Below are positions 50,568 through 59,704 of a stretch of 64,000 nucleotides of DNA, in pieces; position 1 is the stretch's first letter; the number at the start of each line of letters is the position of its first letter. A program made the position numbers and the translations under genes. The notes beneath the pieces are model-generated. The model was given only the letters and a program-made list of their open reading frames with translations, did not search any database and was not told the origin of the DNA. The stretch comes from Jatrophihabitans endophyticus (lineage in GTDB: Bacteria > Actinomycetota > Actinomycetes > Mycobacteriales > Jatrophihabitantaceae): the NCBI RefSeq assembly GCF_900129455.1, contig NZ_FQVU01000005.1, positions 310,001 to 374,000 on the forward strand, in the 5' to 3' direction.

Positions 50568-52007
50568 ATGACGGGCAGTCCCACCACGATGTACGTCGAC
50601 GGGGCCTGGGTCCCCGCCGCGGACGGCCGGGTCGAGCCGGTGCGCGCACCGGCCACCGGCGAGGCGTACGCCGAGATCGCCCGCGGCGGTGCCGACGACG
50701 TCGATCGCGCCGTGGCGGCGGCCCACCGGGCGTTCGACGGCTGGTCGCGCACGACGCCGGCCGAGCGGTCGCGTGCGGTGCTCAAGCTGGCCGACCGCGT
50801 CGAGGAGGACGCCGAGAACCTCGCGCAGCTGGAGTCGCGCAACGTCGGCAAGCCGATCGGGCTGGCCCGCGAGGAGATGGAGATGATCCCCGACCATCTC
50901 CGCTTCTTCGCCGGTGCGGTGCGCAGCCTCGACGGTCGCGCCGCGGGCGAGTACGTCGAGGGCCGCACCAGCATCATCCGGCGTGACCCGCTCGGTGTCG
51001 TCGGGTCGGTCGCGCCGTGGAACTACCCGCTGCTCATGGCCACCTGGAAGATCGCGCCCGCGATCCTCACCGGCAACACCCTCGTGCTCAAGCCGTCCGA
51101 GCACACGCCGCACACGGCCCTGCGCGTGGCCGAGCTCGCCAGTGACCTGTTGCCGCCCGGCGTGCTGAACGTCGTCACCGGCCACGGCGAGGACGTCGGT
51201 GCCCGCCTGGTGTCGCACCCGCTGGTACGCATGTCGAGCCTGACCGGGTCGGTGGCGACGGGCCGCGCGCTCCTGCACGCGGCGGCCGACACCAACCTCA
51301 AGCGGCTGCATCTCGAGCTCGGTGGCAAGGCGCCGGTGCTGGTCTACGACGACGCCGACCTCGACCTCGCCGTCGCGAAGATCATGGAGGGTGCGTTCTG
51401 CAACTCCGGCCAGGACTGCATGGCGGCCGCGCGGCTCTACGTCCACGACCGCGTGCACGACGACCTGGTGGGACGGCTGCAGCAGGCCGTCCAGAAGCTG
51501 TCGCTCGGCGACCTCGCCGACGAGGACACCGCGATGGGCCCGGTCATCACGGCGCGGCACCGCGACCGCGTCGAGGGCTTCGTCGAGCGCGCGGCCGCCA
51601 CCGGCCACACCGAGCTGATCCAGGGCGACAACCCCGGCACCGGCTTCTACACCGCCCCCACGCTCGTGGTCGGGGCGCGGCAGGGCGACGAGGTCGTCAC
51701 CGACGAGATCTTCGGCCCGGTCGTGTCCGTCACCCGATTCGCGGGATCCGACGACGTGGTCGGCTGGGCCAACGACACCGAGTACGGCCTCGCCTCGTCG
51801 GTGTTCACCAGCGACGTCGGCCGCGCGCTGTCGGTGTCGGCGCGGCTGCAGTTCGGCACCGTCTGGGTCAACGATCACCTGCCCGTGACCCCCGAGATGC
51901 CGCACGGCGGCTTCAAGCAGTCGGGCAACGGCAAGGACATGTCGACGTACTCGCTGGAGGAGTACACCGAGATCAAGCACGTCATGATCAACACGGCCGG
52001 CGTCTGA
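50568..52007 (+). CDS. NAD-dependent aldehyde dehydrogenase (aminobutyraldehyde/betaine type)
   Basis: 479 residues from ATG 50568, seven bases after GAAAGG; an ATG at 50553 lies inside the operator. Signature parts: VVGSVAPWNYPL near 148, LELGGKAPVLVYDDADLD near 250 (catalytic Glu) and GQDCMAAARLYV with the nucleophilic Cys near 285. Closest in appearance to gamma-aminobutyraldehyde dehydrogenases. Oxidises an aldehyde to the acid. The TGATG at the end couples it to the next gene. Confidence 0.92.
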   Translation: MTGSPTTMYVDGAWVPAADGRVEPVRAPATGEAYAEIARGGADDVDRAVAAAHRAFDGWSRTTPAERSRAVLKLADRVEEDAENLAQLESRNVGKPIGLAREEMEMIPDHLRFFAGAVRSLDGRAAGEYVEGRTSIIRRDPLGVVGSVAPWNYPLLMATWKIAPAILTGNTLVLKPSEHTPHTALRVAELASDLLPPGVLNVVTGHGEDVGARLVSHPLVRMSSLTGSVATGRALLHAAADTNLKRLHLELGGKAPVLVYDDADLDLAVAKIMEGAFCNSGQDCMAAARLYVHDRVHDDLVGRLQQAVQKLSLGDLADEDTAMGPVITARHRDRVEGFVERAAATGHTELIQGDNPGTGFYTAPTLVVGARQGDEVVTDEIFGPVVSVTRFAGSDDVVGWANDTEYGLASSVFTSDVGRALSVSARLQFGTVWVNDHLPVTPEMPHGGFKQSGNGKDMSTYSLEEYTEIKHVMINTAGV

Positions 52008-52336
52008 TGGCCGGCACCACCGCCGTCAACACGTTCTCGCTGCGTGAGGGCGTCGGTGCCGCCGAGTTCGCGGCGTTCTCGCGCGATCTCGACCGCCCGA
52101 CCTGCCTGGCGCTCGCCGAGGTCGAGTCCTTCGACGTCTACCTCGTCGACCACGACCGCGACGGGTCCGCCGTGGACGTCGTCGAGGTGATGACGGTGAC
52201 CGACTGGGATCGCTGGGTCGAGGTCCGCGACTCGGCACCGCAGCTGCGTCCCGTCGTCGACCGCTTCGAGCAGCTCGTCGACATCGCCACCGTCACCACG
52301 TACTTCACCCGCCGCACGACCGGCGAGGAGGCCTGA
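52007..52336 (+). CDS. RedY/HapK-like small protein
   Basis: 109 residues with an alpha+beta barrel-like pattern: NTFSLREGVGAAEFAAFSRDLDRPTCLAL, then FDVYLVDHDRDG and VVEVMTVTDWDRW. Matches the RedY/HapK small-protein pattern. Function unknown; perhaps a dimeric ferredoxin-like binding protein. TGATG junctions with both neighbours show tight coupling. Confidence 0.6.
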   Translation: MAGTTAVNTFSLREGVGAAEFAAFSRDLDRPTCLALAEVESFDVYLVDHDRDGSAVDVVEVMTVTDWDRWVEVRDSAPQLRPVVDRFEQLVDIATVTTYFTRRTTGEEA

Positions 52337-54075
52337 TGCCCGAGGACACCCCCACGCAGGAGTACGACGCCGTCGTCGTCGGCGGGGGCCACAACGGCCT
52401 CGTCAGCGCCAACTACCTGGCCCGCGCCGGGAAGAAGGTGCTCGTCCTCGAGGCCCGCGACGTCGTCGGCGGCGCGTGCGTCACCGAGGAGCTGATCCCG
52501 GGCAGCAAGTGGTCGTCCTGCGCGTTCATCGCCGGCCTGCTGCGTCCGGAGATCATCGCGGAGCTGGAGCTGGAGAGGTACGGCCTCGACCTCTACCAGG
52601 GCGACGCGCTGTCCTTCAGCCTCTTCCCGGACGGCTCGCACCTGTTCCTGTGGAAGGAGATCGACCGCACGCTGCGCGAGATCGAGAAGCTGAACAAGCA
52701 GGACGCGCGGACGTACCTCGACTTCGGCCTGCGGCTGCAGAAGTTCGCCGGCATCGTGACGCCGTGGCTGTTGCGGCCGCCGCCGGAGCGATCGCAGCTG
52801 CTCGCGGCGTTCGAGGACGCCGGTGAGCAGAGCCTGTTCAACGAGTTCACGCTGCTGTCGGTGAGCGATCTGCTCGACCGCTACTTCACCGACGACCGGC
52901 TCAAGGCGCTGCTGACGTTCTTCGGCATGGTCTCCATCCACGGCGGCCCGTCGACCCCTGGCACGGCCTACACCTGGGGCCATCACTCGTGGGGCGAGTT
53001 CAAGGGCGCCTTCGGCCAGTTCGGCTTCGCCCGCGGCGGCATGGGCGCGATCACGCAAGCGCTCGCCGCGTCGGCGCGGGCGCACGGCGCGGAGATCCGC
53101 GTGTCGTCGCCGGTCGACCAGGTCGTGGTCGAACGCGGCCGCGCGGTCGGCGTCCGGCTGGCCGACGGCGCGATCGTCCGCGCGCCGTACGTGCTGTCCA
53201 ACGCCGATCCCAAGCGGTCGTTGCTGACGCTGCTCGCCCCCGGCGTGCTGTCGCGCGAGACCGAGCGGCGGGTGCGCGCCATCGACACCCGCGGCTCCAT
53301 GGCCCGCATCCACCTGCTGATCGACGAGCTGCCGCAGTACCTGCCGTTCGCCGACGCGTCGGCCGGCCCGCAGCACGAGGGGCACCAGCTGCTCGGCGCG
53401 TCGGTCGAGGCGTTCGAGGAGGCCGCCGAGGCGCAGCGCCGCGGTGTCTTCCCGGAGCGATTCGTCATCGAGGCGGTCATCCAGTCCGTGCACGACGACT
53501 CGCTCGCTCCGGCGGGGCAGCACACGATGACGTTGGGCATCCAGCAACTGCCCTCGCAGCTCACCGGCACGACGTGGGGTGCGGAGAAGGAGCGCTGGGC
53601 CGACCTCGTGCTGGAAGAGCTGTACCGCTACGCGCCCAACCTGCGCGACCACGTGCTCGACCGGTACGTCATCACGCCCGAGGATCTCGCCACCGAGTGG
53701 TTCCTCACCGACGGCAACATCTTTCACGGCAGCATGATGCTCGACCAGCTCTTCGGGGCCCGGCCGCTCGCCGAGCTCGCCGGCTACCGCACGCCGGTCG
53801 ACGGCTACTACCTCTGCGGCTCGGGCACGCATCCGGGCGGCGGGGTCATGGGCGCCAACGGGCACAACGCGGCGCAGGTCGTCCTCGACGACATGGCCGG
53901 CGTGATCCGGGTCGCGCCGCGCACCCGCGTGGTCGGGGCGAGCCGGCGACCCTGGCAGGAGCGGGCGAGCGCGCGGGTCATGTCGACGCGGGCGGGCCGC
54001 TGGGTCGGTTTCCACGTCGCGCGCCGGCCGTCCCTGCGCAAGGTCACCGAGTACGCGGCCAAGGCCCGGCGGTGA
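52336..54075 (+). CDS. phytoene-desaturase-like FAD oxidoreductase
   Basis: 579 residues. FAD-binding start YDAVVVGGGHNGLVSANYLARAG with a following acidic VLEARD, and the C-terminal FAD motif YLCGSGTHPGGGVMGANGHNAA near 490. This is the PYROXD2-like branch of the phytoene desaturase/amine oxidase superfamily. The substrate is not a carotenoid by context; an amine or alcohol oxidation in the catabolic pathway is likelier. Ends inside the dehydratase start. Confidence 0.88.
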   Translation: MPEDTPTQEYDAVVVGGGHNGLVSANYLARAGKKVLVLEARDVVGGACVTEELIPGSKWSSCAFIAGLLRPEIIAELELERYGLDLYQGDALSFSLFPDGSHLFLWKEIDRTLREIEKLNKQDARTYLDFGLRLQKFAGIVTPWLLRPPPERSQLLAAFEDAGEQSLFNEFTLLSVSDLLDRYFTDDRLKALLTFFGMVSIHGGPSTPGTAYTWGHHSWGEFKGAFGQFGFARGGMGAITQALAASARAHGAEIRVSSPVDQVVVERGRAVGVRLADGAIVRAPYVLSNADPKRSLLTLLAPGVLSRETERRVRAIDTRGSMARIHLLIDELPQYLPFADASAGPQHEGHQLLGASVEAFEEAAEAQRRGVFPERFVIEAVIQSVHDDSLAPAGQHTMTLGIQQLPSQLTGTTWGAEKERWADLVLEELYRYAPNLRDHVLDRYVITPEDLATEWFLTDGNIFHGSMMLDQLFGARPLAELAGYRTPVDGYYLCGSGTHPGGGVMGANGHNAAQVVLDDMAGVIRVAPRTRVVGASRRPWQERASARVMSTRAGRWVGFHVARRPSLRKVTEYAAKARR

Positions 54076-55826
54076 CCGAGGAGCCGCCGCCACCGCTGAA
54101 GTCGACGAAGTGGTTCGGCAAGCAGGACGTCCCGGGCTTCGTCCACCGTTCGGCCATGCGGGCGAGCGGGTTCTCGCCGACCGCGTTCGCGGGACGGCCG
54201 GTCGTCGGCATCTGCAACTCGTGGTCGGAGCTCGTCAGCTGCAACCTGCACTTCCGTGGGCTCGCCGACGCGGTGCGCCGCGGCGTGCTGGCCGCGGGCG
54301 GGCTGCCGCTGGAGTTCCCGACGATCTCGGTCGGCGAGCAGCTGATGAAGCCGACCAGCATGCTGTTCCGCAACCTCATGGCGATGGATGTGGAGGAGTC
54401 GATTCGCGCCTATCCGTTCGACTCCGTCGTGCTGCTCGGCGGCTGTGACAAGACGACGCCGGCGCAGCTGATGGGCGCGGCGAGCGCGGACGTCCCCGCG
54501 ATCATGCTCACCGGCGGCACCGCGTCGCCGGCGGTCTTCGACGGCCGGCAGCTCGGCGTCGGCACCGACCTGTGGCGCTACATCGACGACGTCCGCGCCG
54601 GGCGCATGTCGACGGCCGACTACGAGCGGCTGGAGGCCGCGGCCGGGCCGTCCGTCGGGCACTGCCCCGAGATGGGCACGGCGTCGACGATGGCGGCCGT
54701 GGTCGAGGGCCTCGGCATGACGCTGCCCGGCGCGGCCGCGGTGCCGGCGACCGACTCGCGCCGCATGCAGGTCGCCGAGGCCGTCGGGCGCCGCGCGGTG
54801 CAGCTCGCCGAGGAGCAGCTGCGGCCGTCGGCGATCCTCACGCCCGAGGCGTTCGACAACGCCATCACGCTCATGCTCGGCGTCGGCGGCTCGACGAACG
54901 CGATCGTGCACCTGCTCGCGATCGCCCGGCGCGCCGGCGTCCCGCTCGACCTCGACCGCTTCCACGAGCTGTCGGCGCGCACGCCGCTGGTCGTCGACGT
55001 GCGACCGGCCGGCCAGCACCTCGTCGAGCAGGTCTTCCACGCCGGCGGAATCCCGCGGGTGCTGAAGTCGCTCGAGCCGTTGCTGCACGGCGACGCGGCG
55101 ACCGTCAGCGGCCTGCCCCTGCGCGACACCCTGCCGGCGGCGGTGCCGGACGCGTCCGGCGTGATCGCCGAGCTCGATACGCCGTTCCAGGGCCCGCAGG
55201 GGCTCGCGGTCGTCCGGGGCAACCTCGCCCCGAACGGTGCGGTGGTCAAGTGCAGCGCCGCCACGCCGGCGCTGCTGCGCCACCGCGGTCCCGCTGTGGT
55301 GTTCGAGGACATGCCCGACCTGCTGCGCCGCTTCGACGACCCCGACCTGCCCGTGACCGCGGACTCGGTGCTGGTGCTGCGGACGGTCGGGCCGCGCGGT
55401 GCGCCGGGCATGCCCGAGTGGGGTCAGCTGCCGATCCCGACCAGACTGCTGCGCCTGGGCGTCACGGACATGGTGCGGATCTCGGACGCGCGCATGAGCG
55501 GCACCGCGTACGGCACCTGCGTGCTGCACGTGAGCCCGGAGTCCGCGGTCGGCGGCCCGCTGGGACTGGTGCGCGACGGCGACGCGATCGAGCTCGACGC
55601 GCACGCCGGCCGGCTGCACCTCGACGTGCCCGACGACGAGCTGGAGCGCCGCCGCGCCGGGACCGAGCCCCGCCGTGCCCGGCCGTCGCGCGGGTACGCG
55701 GCGCTCTACGTGGAGCACGTGCTGCAGGCCCACGAGGGGTGCGACTTCGACTTCCTCGCCGGCCGCTCGGAGCATCCGGCCGACGAGCCGGAGGCGATCT
55801 TCGACGGGTGGGTCGGTGGCTGGTGA
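54072..55826 (+). CDS. IlvD/Edd-family dehydratase (sugar-acid type)
   Basis: 584 residues. Iron-sulfur cysteines in ICNSWSEL (near 53), GGCDKTTPAQLMGA (near 122) and GHCPEMGTASTM (near 195), where the third site has His before the Cys. PTSMLFRNLMAMDVEE and ISDARMSGTAYGT near 475 are family signatures. The N-terminal text resembles arabonate/xylonate dehydratases more than biosynthetic IlvD. It removes water from a dihydroxy acid to give a 2-keto-3-deoxy acid. GTG 54072 overlaps the previous stop. The usual valine/isoleucine genes are absent. Confidence 0.88.
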   Translation: MTEEPPPPLKSTKWFGKQDVPGFVHRSAMRASGFSPTAFAGRPVVGICNSWSELVSCNLHFRGLADAVRRGVLAAGGLPLEFPTISVGEQLMKPTSMLFRNLMAMDVEESIRAYPFDSVVLLGGCDKTTPAQLMGAASADVPAIMLTGGTASPAVFDGRQLGVGTDLWRYIDDVRAGRMSTADYERLEAAAGPSVGHCPEMGTASTMAAVVEGLGMTLPGAAAVPATDSRRMQVAEAVGRRAVQLAEEQLRPSAILTPEAFDNAITLMLGVGGSTNAIVHLLAIARRAGVPLDLDRFHELSARTPLVVDVRPAGQHLVEQVFHAGGIPRVLKSLEPLLHGDAATVSGLPLRDTLPAAVPDASGVIAELDTPFQGPQGLAVVRGNLAPNGAVVKCSAATPALLRHRGPAVVFEDMPDLLRRFDDPDLPVTADSVLVLRTVGPRGAPGMPEWGQLPIPTRLLRLGVTDMVRISDARMSGTAYGTCVLHVSPESAVGGPLGLVRDGDAIELDAHAGRLHLDVPDDELERRRAGTEPRRARPSRGYAALYVEHVLQAHEGCDFDFLAGRSEHPADEPEAIFDGWVGGW

Positions 55827-55868
55827 ACAATGCGATGCGTCGGGACGACGTCGAGCGGGGACGGGACG

Positions 55869-56435
55869 GTGAGGACGGTGGGTGCACCGCGGTCCACTCC
55901 GCGCGGCCCCGGCTACGCCGACCCCGACCGGCCGCAGCGGATCGTGGACGCCGCGCTCCAGGTCGTCGGCCGGGTCGGCGTGGGCCGCACCACGCACCGG
56001 GCCATCTCGGCGCAGTCCGGCATCCCGCTCGGCTCGCTGACCTATCACTACGACTCGCTCGACGACCTGCTCAAGACCGCGTTCTCGCAGGTGGCGGACC
56101 GGATCGCCGCGCGGTTCCAGCGCACGATGGCCCGCTACGCCGAGGATCCGCGCGAGGGTGTCGTAGCGATCATCGACGAATTCGTCGACGAGCAGCACGA
56201 GGACCTGGTGCTCTCGCTGGAGCTGTACGTGCTGGCCGCCCGCGACCAGCGCTACCGCGAGATCATGGAGCGCTGGCAGCACGCCGCCGCCGCCGTCTTC
56301 GCGGCGCACTTCGATGCCGTCACGGCGCGCATGGTCGACGCCCTGCTCGAGGGCCTGATCATCCACGGCGCGCTCTCGACCGAGCCGCACGACCGCGAGT
56401 TCGTCCGCACCGCGGTCTATCGCATCACCAGCTGA
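55869..56435 (+). CDS. TetR-family regulator
   Basis: About 188 residues from GTG 55869; ATG 55830 in the same frame would add 13. The HTH is [40 protein letters not shown], and the C-terminal domain is helical. It stands between the dehydratase and the acetaldehyde dehydrogenase genes, and its ligand is probably an intermediate of the pathway. Confidence 0.88.
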   Translation: MRTVGAPRSTPRGPGYADPDRPQRIVDAALQVVGRVGVGRTTHRAISAQSGIPLGSLTYHYDSLDDLLKTAFSQVADRIAARFQRTMARYAEDPREGVVAIIDEFVDEQHEDLVLSLELYVLAARDQRYREIMERWQHAAAAVFAAHFDAVTARMVDALLEGLIIHGALSTEPHDREFVRTAVYRITS

Positions 56436-56520
56436 CCCGACCCCACCCGCCCGCGCGGTGCGCGGGACGTGCGCCCGGCGCCGTCCCGCGCCCCGCGGCG
56501 ACCCACGACGGAGGACGGCC

Positions 56521-57504
56521 ATGACCGACGCTCCCACCACCGGCCCGGACGACACCCGCACCAAGGTCGCCATCATCGGCTCCGGCAACATCGGCACCGA
56601 CCTGATGATCAAGGTCGTCCGGACGGCCGAGCACCTGGAGATGGCGGCCATGGTCGGCATCGACCCGGAATCCGAGGGCCTCGCCCGCGCGCGGCGGCTG
56701 GGCTTCGAGGTGACCTCCGACGGCGTCGAGGGGCTGCTGGCCATGCCCGGCTTCGCCGACATCGGCATCGTCTTCGACGCGACCTCGGCCAAGGCGCACC
56801 TGGCGAACGTCGCCGCGCTCGCGCCGCACGACGTCCGCGTCGTCGACCTAACCCCGGCCGCGGTCGGGCCCTACGTGGTGCCGGCCGTCAATCTCGCCGA
56901 CCACCTCGCCGCGCCGAACGTCAACATGGTGACCTGCGGCGGCCAGGCGACGATCCCGGTGGTCGCCGCGGTGTCGCGGGTGGCCCCCGTGGCCTACGCC
57001 GAGATCGTGGCGTCGATCGCGAGCCGGTCGGCGGGGCCGGGCACCCGCGCCAACATCGACGAGTTCACCGAGACGACGTCGGCGGCGATCGTCGAGGTCG
57101 GTGGCGCGCGTCGTGGCAAGGCCATCATCATCCTCAACCCGGCCGAGCCGCCGCTCATCATGCGCGACACCGTGCTGTGCCTCGTCGACGCGCCGGAGCC
57201 GTCGACCCGCGAGGAGGTCGTCGCGTCGGTGGAGCGAATGGTCGCCGACGTCGCCCAATACGTGCCGGGGTACCGGCTGAAGCAGGCCGTCCAGGTCACC
57301 GAGGTCGCCGCCGACACGCCCCTCGACACCCTTACCCCTCCGGACGGGGGACGGCCGACGCACCAGGTGTCGGTGTTCCTGGAGGTCGAGGGTGCGGCGC
57401 ACTACCTGCCGGCCTACGCGGGCAACCTCGACATCATGACCTCCGCGGCGCTGCGCGTGGCCGACGAGATGGCCGCCCGGCGTGGACAGGCGGTGCACTC
57501 GTGA
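56521..57504 (+). CDS. mhpF: acetaldehyde dehydrogenase (acylating)
   Basis: 327 residues, ATG 56521 with GGAGGA upstream. The NAD-binding [13 protein letters not shown] at residue 16, the active-site Cys in [10 protein letters not shown] near 140 and the later [11 protein letters not shown] match MhpF/DmpF/BphJ. Converts acetaldehyde, or a homologous aldehyde, and CoA into acyl-CoA with NAD. In this family it is channelled directly from the aldolase encoded next, and the start/stop overlap of the two genes fits that complex. Confidence 0.95.
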   Translation: MTDAPTTGPDDTRTKVAIIGSGNIGTDLMIKVVRTAEHLEMAAMVGIDPESEGLARARRLGFEVTSDGVEGLLAMPGFADIGIVFDATSAKAHLANVAALAPHDVRVVDLTPAAVGPYVVPAVNLADHLAAPNVNMVTCGGQATIPVVAAVSRVAPVAYAEIVASIASRSAGPGTRANIDEFTETTSAAIVEVGGARRGKAIIILNPAEPPLIMRDTVLCLVDAPEPSTREEVVASVERMVADVAQYVPGYRLKQAVQVTEVAADTPLDTLTPPDGGRPTHQVSVFLEVEGAAHYLPAYAGNLDIMTSAALRVADEMAARRGQAVHS

Positions 57505-58529
57505 CCGGCACGCGGGTCTTCGTCCAGGACGTCACGCTGCGCGACGGCATGCATGCCGTACGGCACCGTATGGACGTCGCCGACGTACGGCGGATCGCGG
57601 CCGCGCTCGACGCCGCCGGCGTGGACGCCATCGAGGTCGCCCACGGCGACGGCCTGGCCGGCAGCTCGCTGAACTTCGGCCCCGGCTCGCACAGCGACCG
57701 GCAGTGGCTCGAGGCGGCGGCGTCGGTGACGACGTCGGCGCGGCTGACCACGCTGCTGCTGCCCGGCGTCGGCACCAGCCACGACCTCGACGTCGCCTGG
57801 GAGCTCGGCGTCCGCTCCGTGCGCATCGCGACCCACTGCACCGAGGCCGACATCGCCGCGCAGCACATCGCCGCCGCGTGCGAGCTCGGCATGGACGTCT
57901 CCGGATTCCTCATGCTGTCGCACATGGCGCCGGCCGCGGAGCTCGCGGCGCAGGCGAAGCTCATGGAGTCCTACGGCGCGCACTGCGTGTACGTCACCGA
58001 CTCCGGCGGCCGGCTCACGATGTCCGGCGTTGCGGAGCGGGTGCGCGCCTACCGCGACGTGCTCGACGACGGGACGGAGATCGGCATCCACGCGCACGAG
58101 AACCTGTCGCTGTCGGTGGCGAACTCGGTCGTCGCGGTCGAGAACGGCGTGCGGCGCGTCGACGCGTCGCTCGCCGGCCAGGGCGCCGGCGCGGGCAACT
58201 GCCCGATCGAGGCGTTCGTCGCCGTCGCCGACCTCGTCGGCTTCGAGCACGGCTGCGACCTCTTCGCCCTGCAGGACGCGGCGGACGACCTCGTCCGGCC
58301 GCTGCAGGACCGGGCCGTGCGCGTCGACCGCGAGACGTCGACGCTCGGGTACGCCGGCGTCTACTCCTCGTTCCTGCGTCACGCCGAGGCCGCCGCGCGG
58401 CGCTACGGCCTCGACGTGCGCGACATCCTCATGGAGTGCGGCCGTCGCAAGCTCGTCGGCGGCCAGGAGGACCTGATCGTCGACGTCGCCCTCACCCTGC
58501 TCGCGGAGTCCGGCGCCGCCGCGGGGTGA
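57501..58529 (+). CDS. mhpE: 4-hydroxy-2-oxovalerate aldolase
   Basis: 342 residues. [16 protein letters not shown] near residue 8 carries the metal- and pyruvate-binding RD pair. [37 protein letters not shown] (His ligands near 190) and [15 protein letters not shown] follow, as in MhpE/DmpG/BphI. Cleaves 4-hydroxy-2-oxo acids to pyruvate and an aldehyde. GTG 57501. No MhpD-type hydratase lies nearby, so the substrate probably comes from another route, perhaps the dehydratase at 54072. Confidence 0.95.
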   Translation: MTGTRVFVQDVTLRDGMHAVRHRMDVADVRRIAAALDAAGVDAIEVAHGDGLAGSSLNFGPGSHSDRQWLEAAASVTTSARLTTLLLPGVGTSHDLDVAWELGVRSVRIATHCTEADIAAQHIAAACELGMDVSGFLMLSHMAPAAELAAQAKLMESYGAHCVYVTDSGGRLTMSGVAERVRAYRDVLDDGTEIGIHAHENLSLSVANSVVAVENGVRRVDASLAGQGAGAGNCPIEAFVAVADLVGFEHGCDLFALQDAADDLVRPLQDRAVRVDRETSTLGYAGVYSSFLRHAEAAARRYGLDVRDILMECGRRKLVGGQEDLIVDVALTLLAESGAAAG

Positions 58530-58681
58530 CCGGTACGCCCGTGCCGATCGCGGTGCGGGGTTGGCGGAGCTGTCGGCCATGGACGCGGGAGCGGACAAAT
58601 CCGTCGTCCCCGCCATGACGCCCGTTAGGGTGAGCCCGTCGAACCGACGGCGTTGTCGGTTCACCGCGCGCCGGAGGTGGC

Positions 58682-59704
58682 ATGACCGGTCGGCACCGGG
58701 TGGCACGTCGACCCCGCACCGCGGTGTGGTGCGGTGCCGTGGCGGCCACGGTGGTCGCGGTGGTGCTCGCCGTGACGGCGGCCGTGCATCGGAGCACCAG
58801 CGGCGATGAGTCCATGGCCGCGGACCAGCGGACGACACACCCCGCTCCGGCCGGGTCGCTCGCCTCGGCCGTGCCGGGGATCACCACCGCGTCGGTCGAC
58901 CCCCGCACGACGAGCGCCGGCGAGCCGAGTACTGCCGGCAGCCGCCGCAAGGCCGTCGTTACCCCGCAGGGCATGTGGTGGGGCGTGGACTCCACCGAGC
59001 CGATCTCGCGAGCCACGTTGCGCAACGTCGCGTCGTGGTACCGCGGCGCCCGGCCGCAGTTCTGGGGCCGCTACCTGCTCGGCGACTACGGCGTCACCGC
59101 CGCGGAACTCGCCTTTGCACGGTCGCGTCACGTCTCCGTCTACCTGATCGTCGCGGACCGGAACTGCTCCGGCTGCGCCGGTGGCGACGTCTGCGGCAAC
59201 GACCGGACCACCGCCCAGGCGCGCAGCGACGCCGAGAAAGCGCTGCATCGCGCAAAAGCGCTCGACTTGCCGACGGGCGTGGTCCTGTTCAAGGACATCG
59301 AGGAGGTGTCGTCGTGCCGGGGGGAGCCGACCGCCGAGTACCTGCTCGCCTGGCATCGCACGCTGCGGGAGACACACGTGCGGACCGGCTTCTACGGCAA
59401 CGCCTACAAGCCCTACTACGAGTTCCCCGTCGCCTACTGCGCGGCGGTCGACGCCGATCGTCGCTTCGCACGCGAGGTCGTGCTCGACATGAACCAGCCC
59501 GAGCCGCGACTGGGAGCACCGCAGGGGACCACCGGCCCCCGCAACGCGCCACGGTTCGCGCCCCGGTCGCCACCTTGCGCACCGAAGGCACGCACCGTGC
59601 TCTGGCAGTACGGCGAGTCGATCGACCCGGCGAACGTCACCGACGTCGACCAGGCCCGAGCCGACACCCACGGCATGCTCGCCCCGGACGGCGGCGTCAC
59701 CTGA
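58682..59704 (+). CDS. exported DUF1906 glycoside-hydrolase-like protein
   Basis: 340 residues. An N-terminal basic segment plus hydrophobic helix (about 15-36) acts as signal or anchor; a Ser/Thr/Ala-rich linker follows, then the DUF1906 (Rv2525c-like) barrel from about residue 96: WWGVDSTEP, RYLLGDYGV, VYLIVADRN, GVVLFKDIEE and HVRTGFYGNAYK. Related proteins have a glycoside-hydrolase-like fold, and some act at the cell envelope. A Cys-rich loop (CSGCAGGDVC) is notable. Ends eight bases inside the NadE gene end. Confidence 0.8.
   Translation: MTGRHRVARRPRTAVWCGAVAATVVAVVLAVTAAVHRSTSGDESMAADQRTTHPAPAGSLASAVPGITTASVDPRTTSAGEPSTAGSRRKAVVTPQGMWWGVDSTEPISRATLRNVASWYRGARPQFWGRYLLGDYGVTAAELAFARSRHVSVYLIVADRNCSGCAGGDVCGNDRTTAQARSDAEKALHRAKALDLPTGVVLFKDIEEVSSCRGEPTAEYLLAWHRTLRETHVRTGFYGNAYKPYYEFPVAYCAAVDADRRFAREVVLDMNQPEPRLGAPQGTTGPRNAPRFAPRSPPCAPKARTVLWQYGESIDPANVTDVDQARADTHGMLAPDGGVT

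Noticed and set aside
54072-55826. Biosynthetic dihydroxy-acid dehydratase (ilvD) for branched-chain amino acids
   Set aside because: No other ilv genes are near, the cluster is catabolic, and the N-terminal motifs look closer to sugar-acid dehydratases; not excluded by sequence alone.
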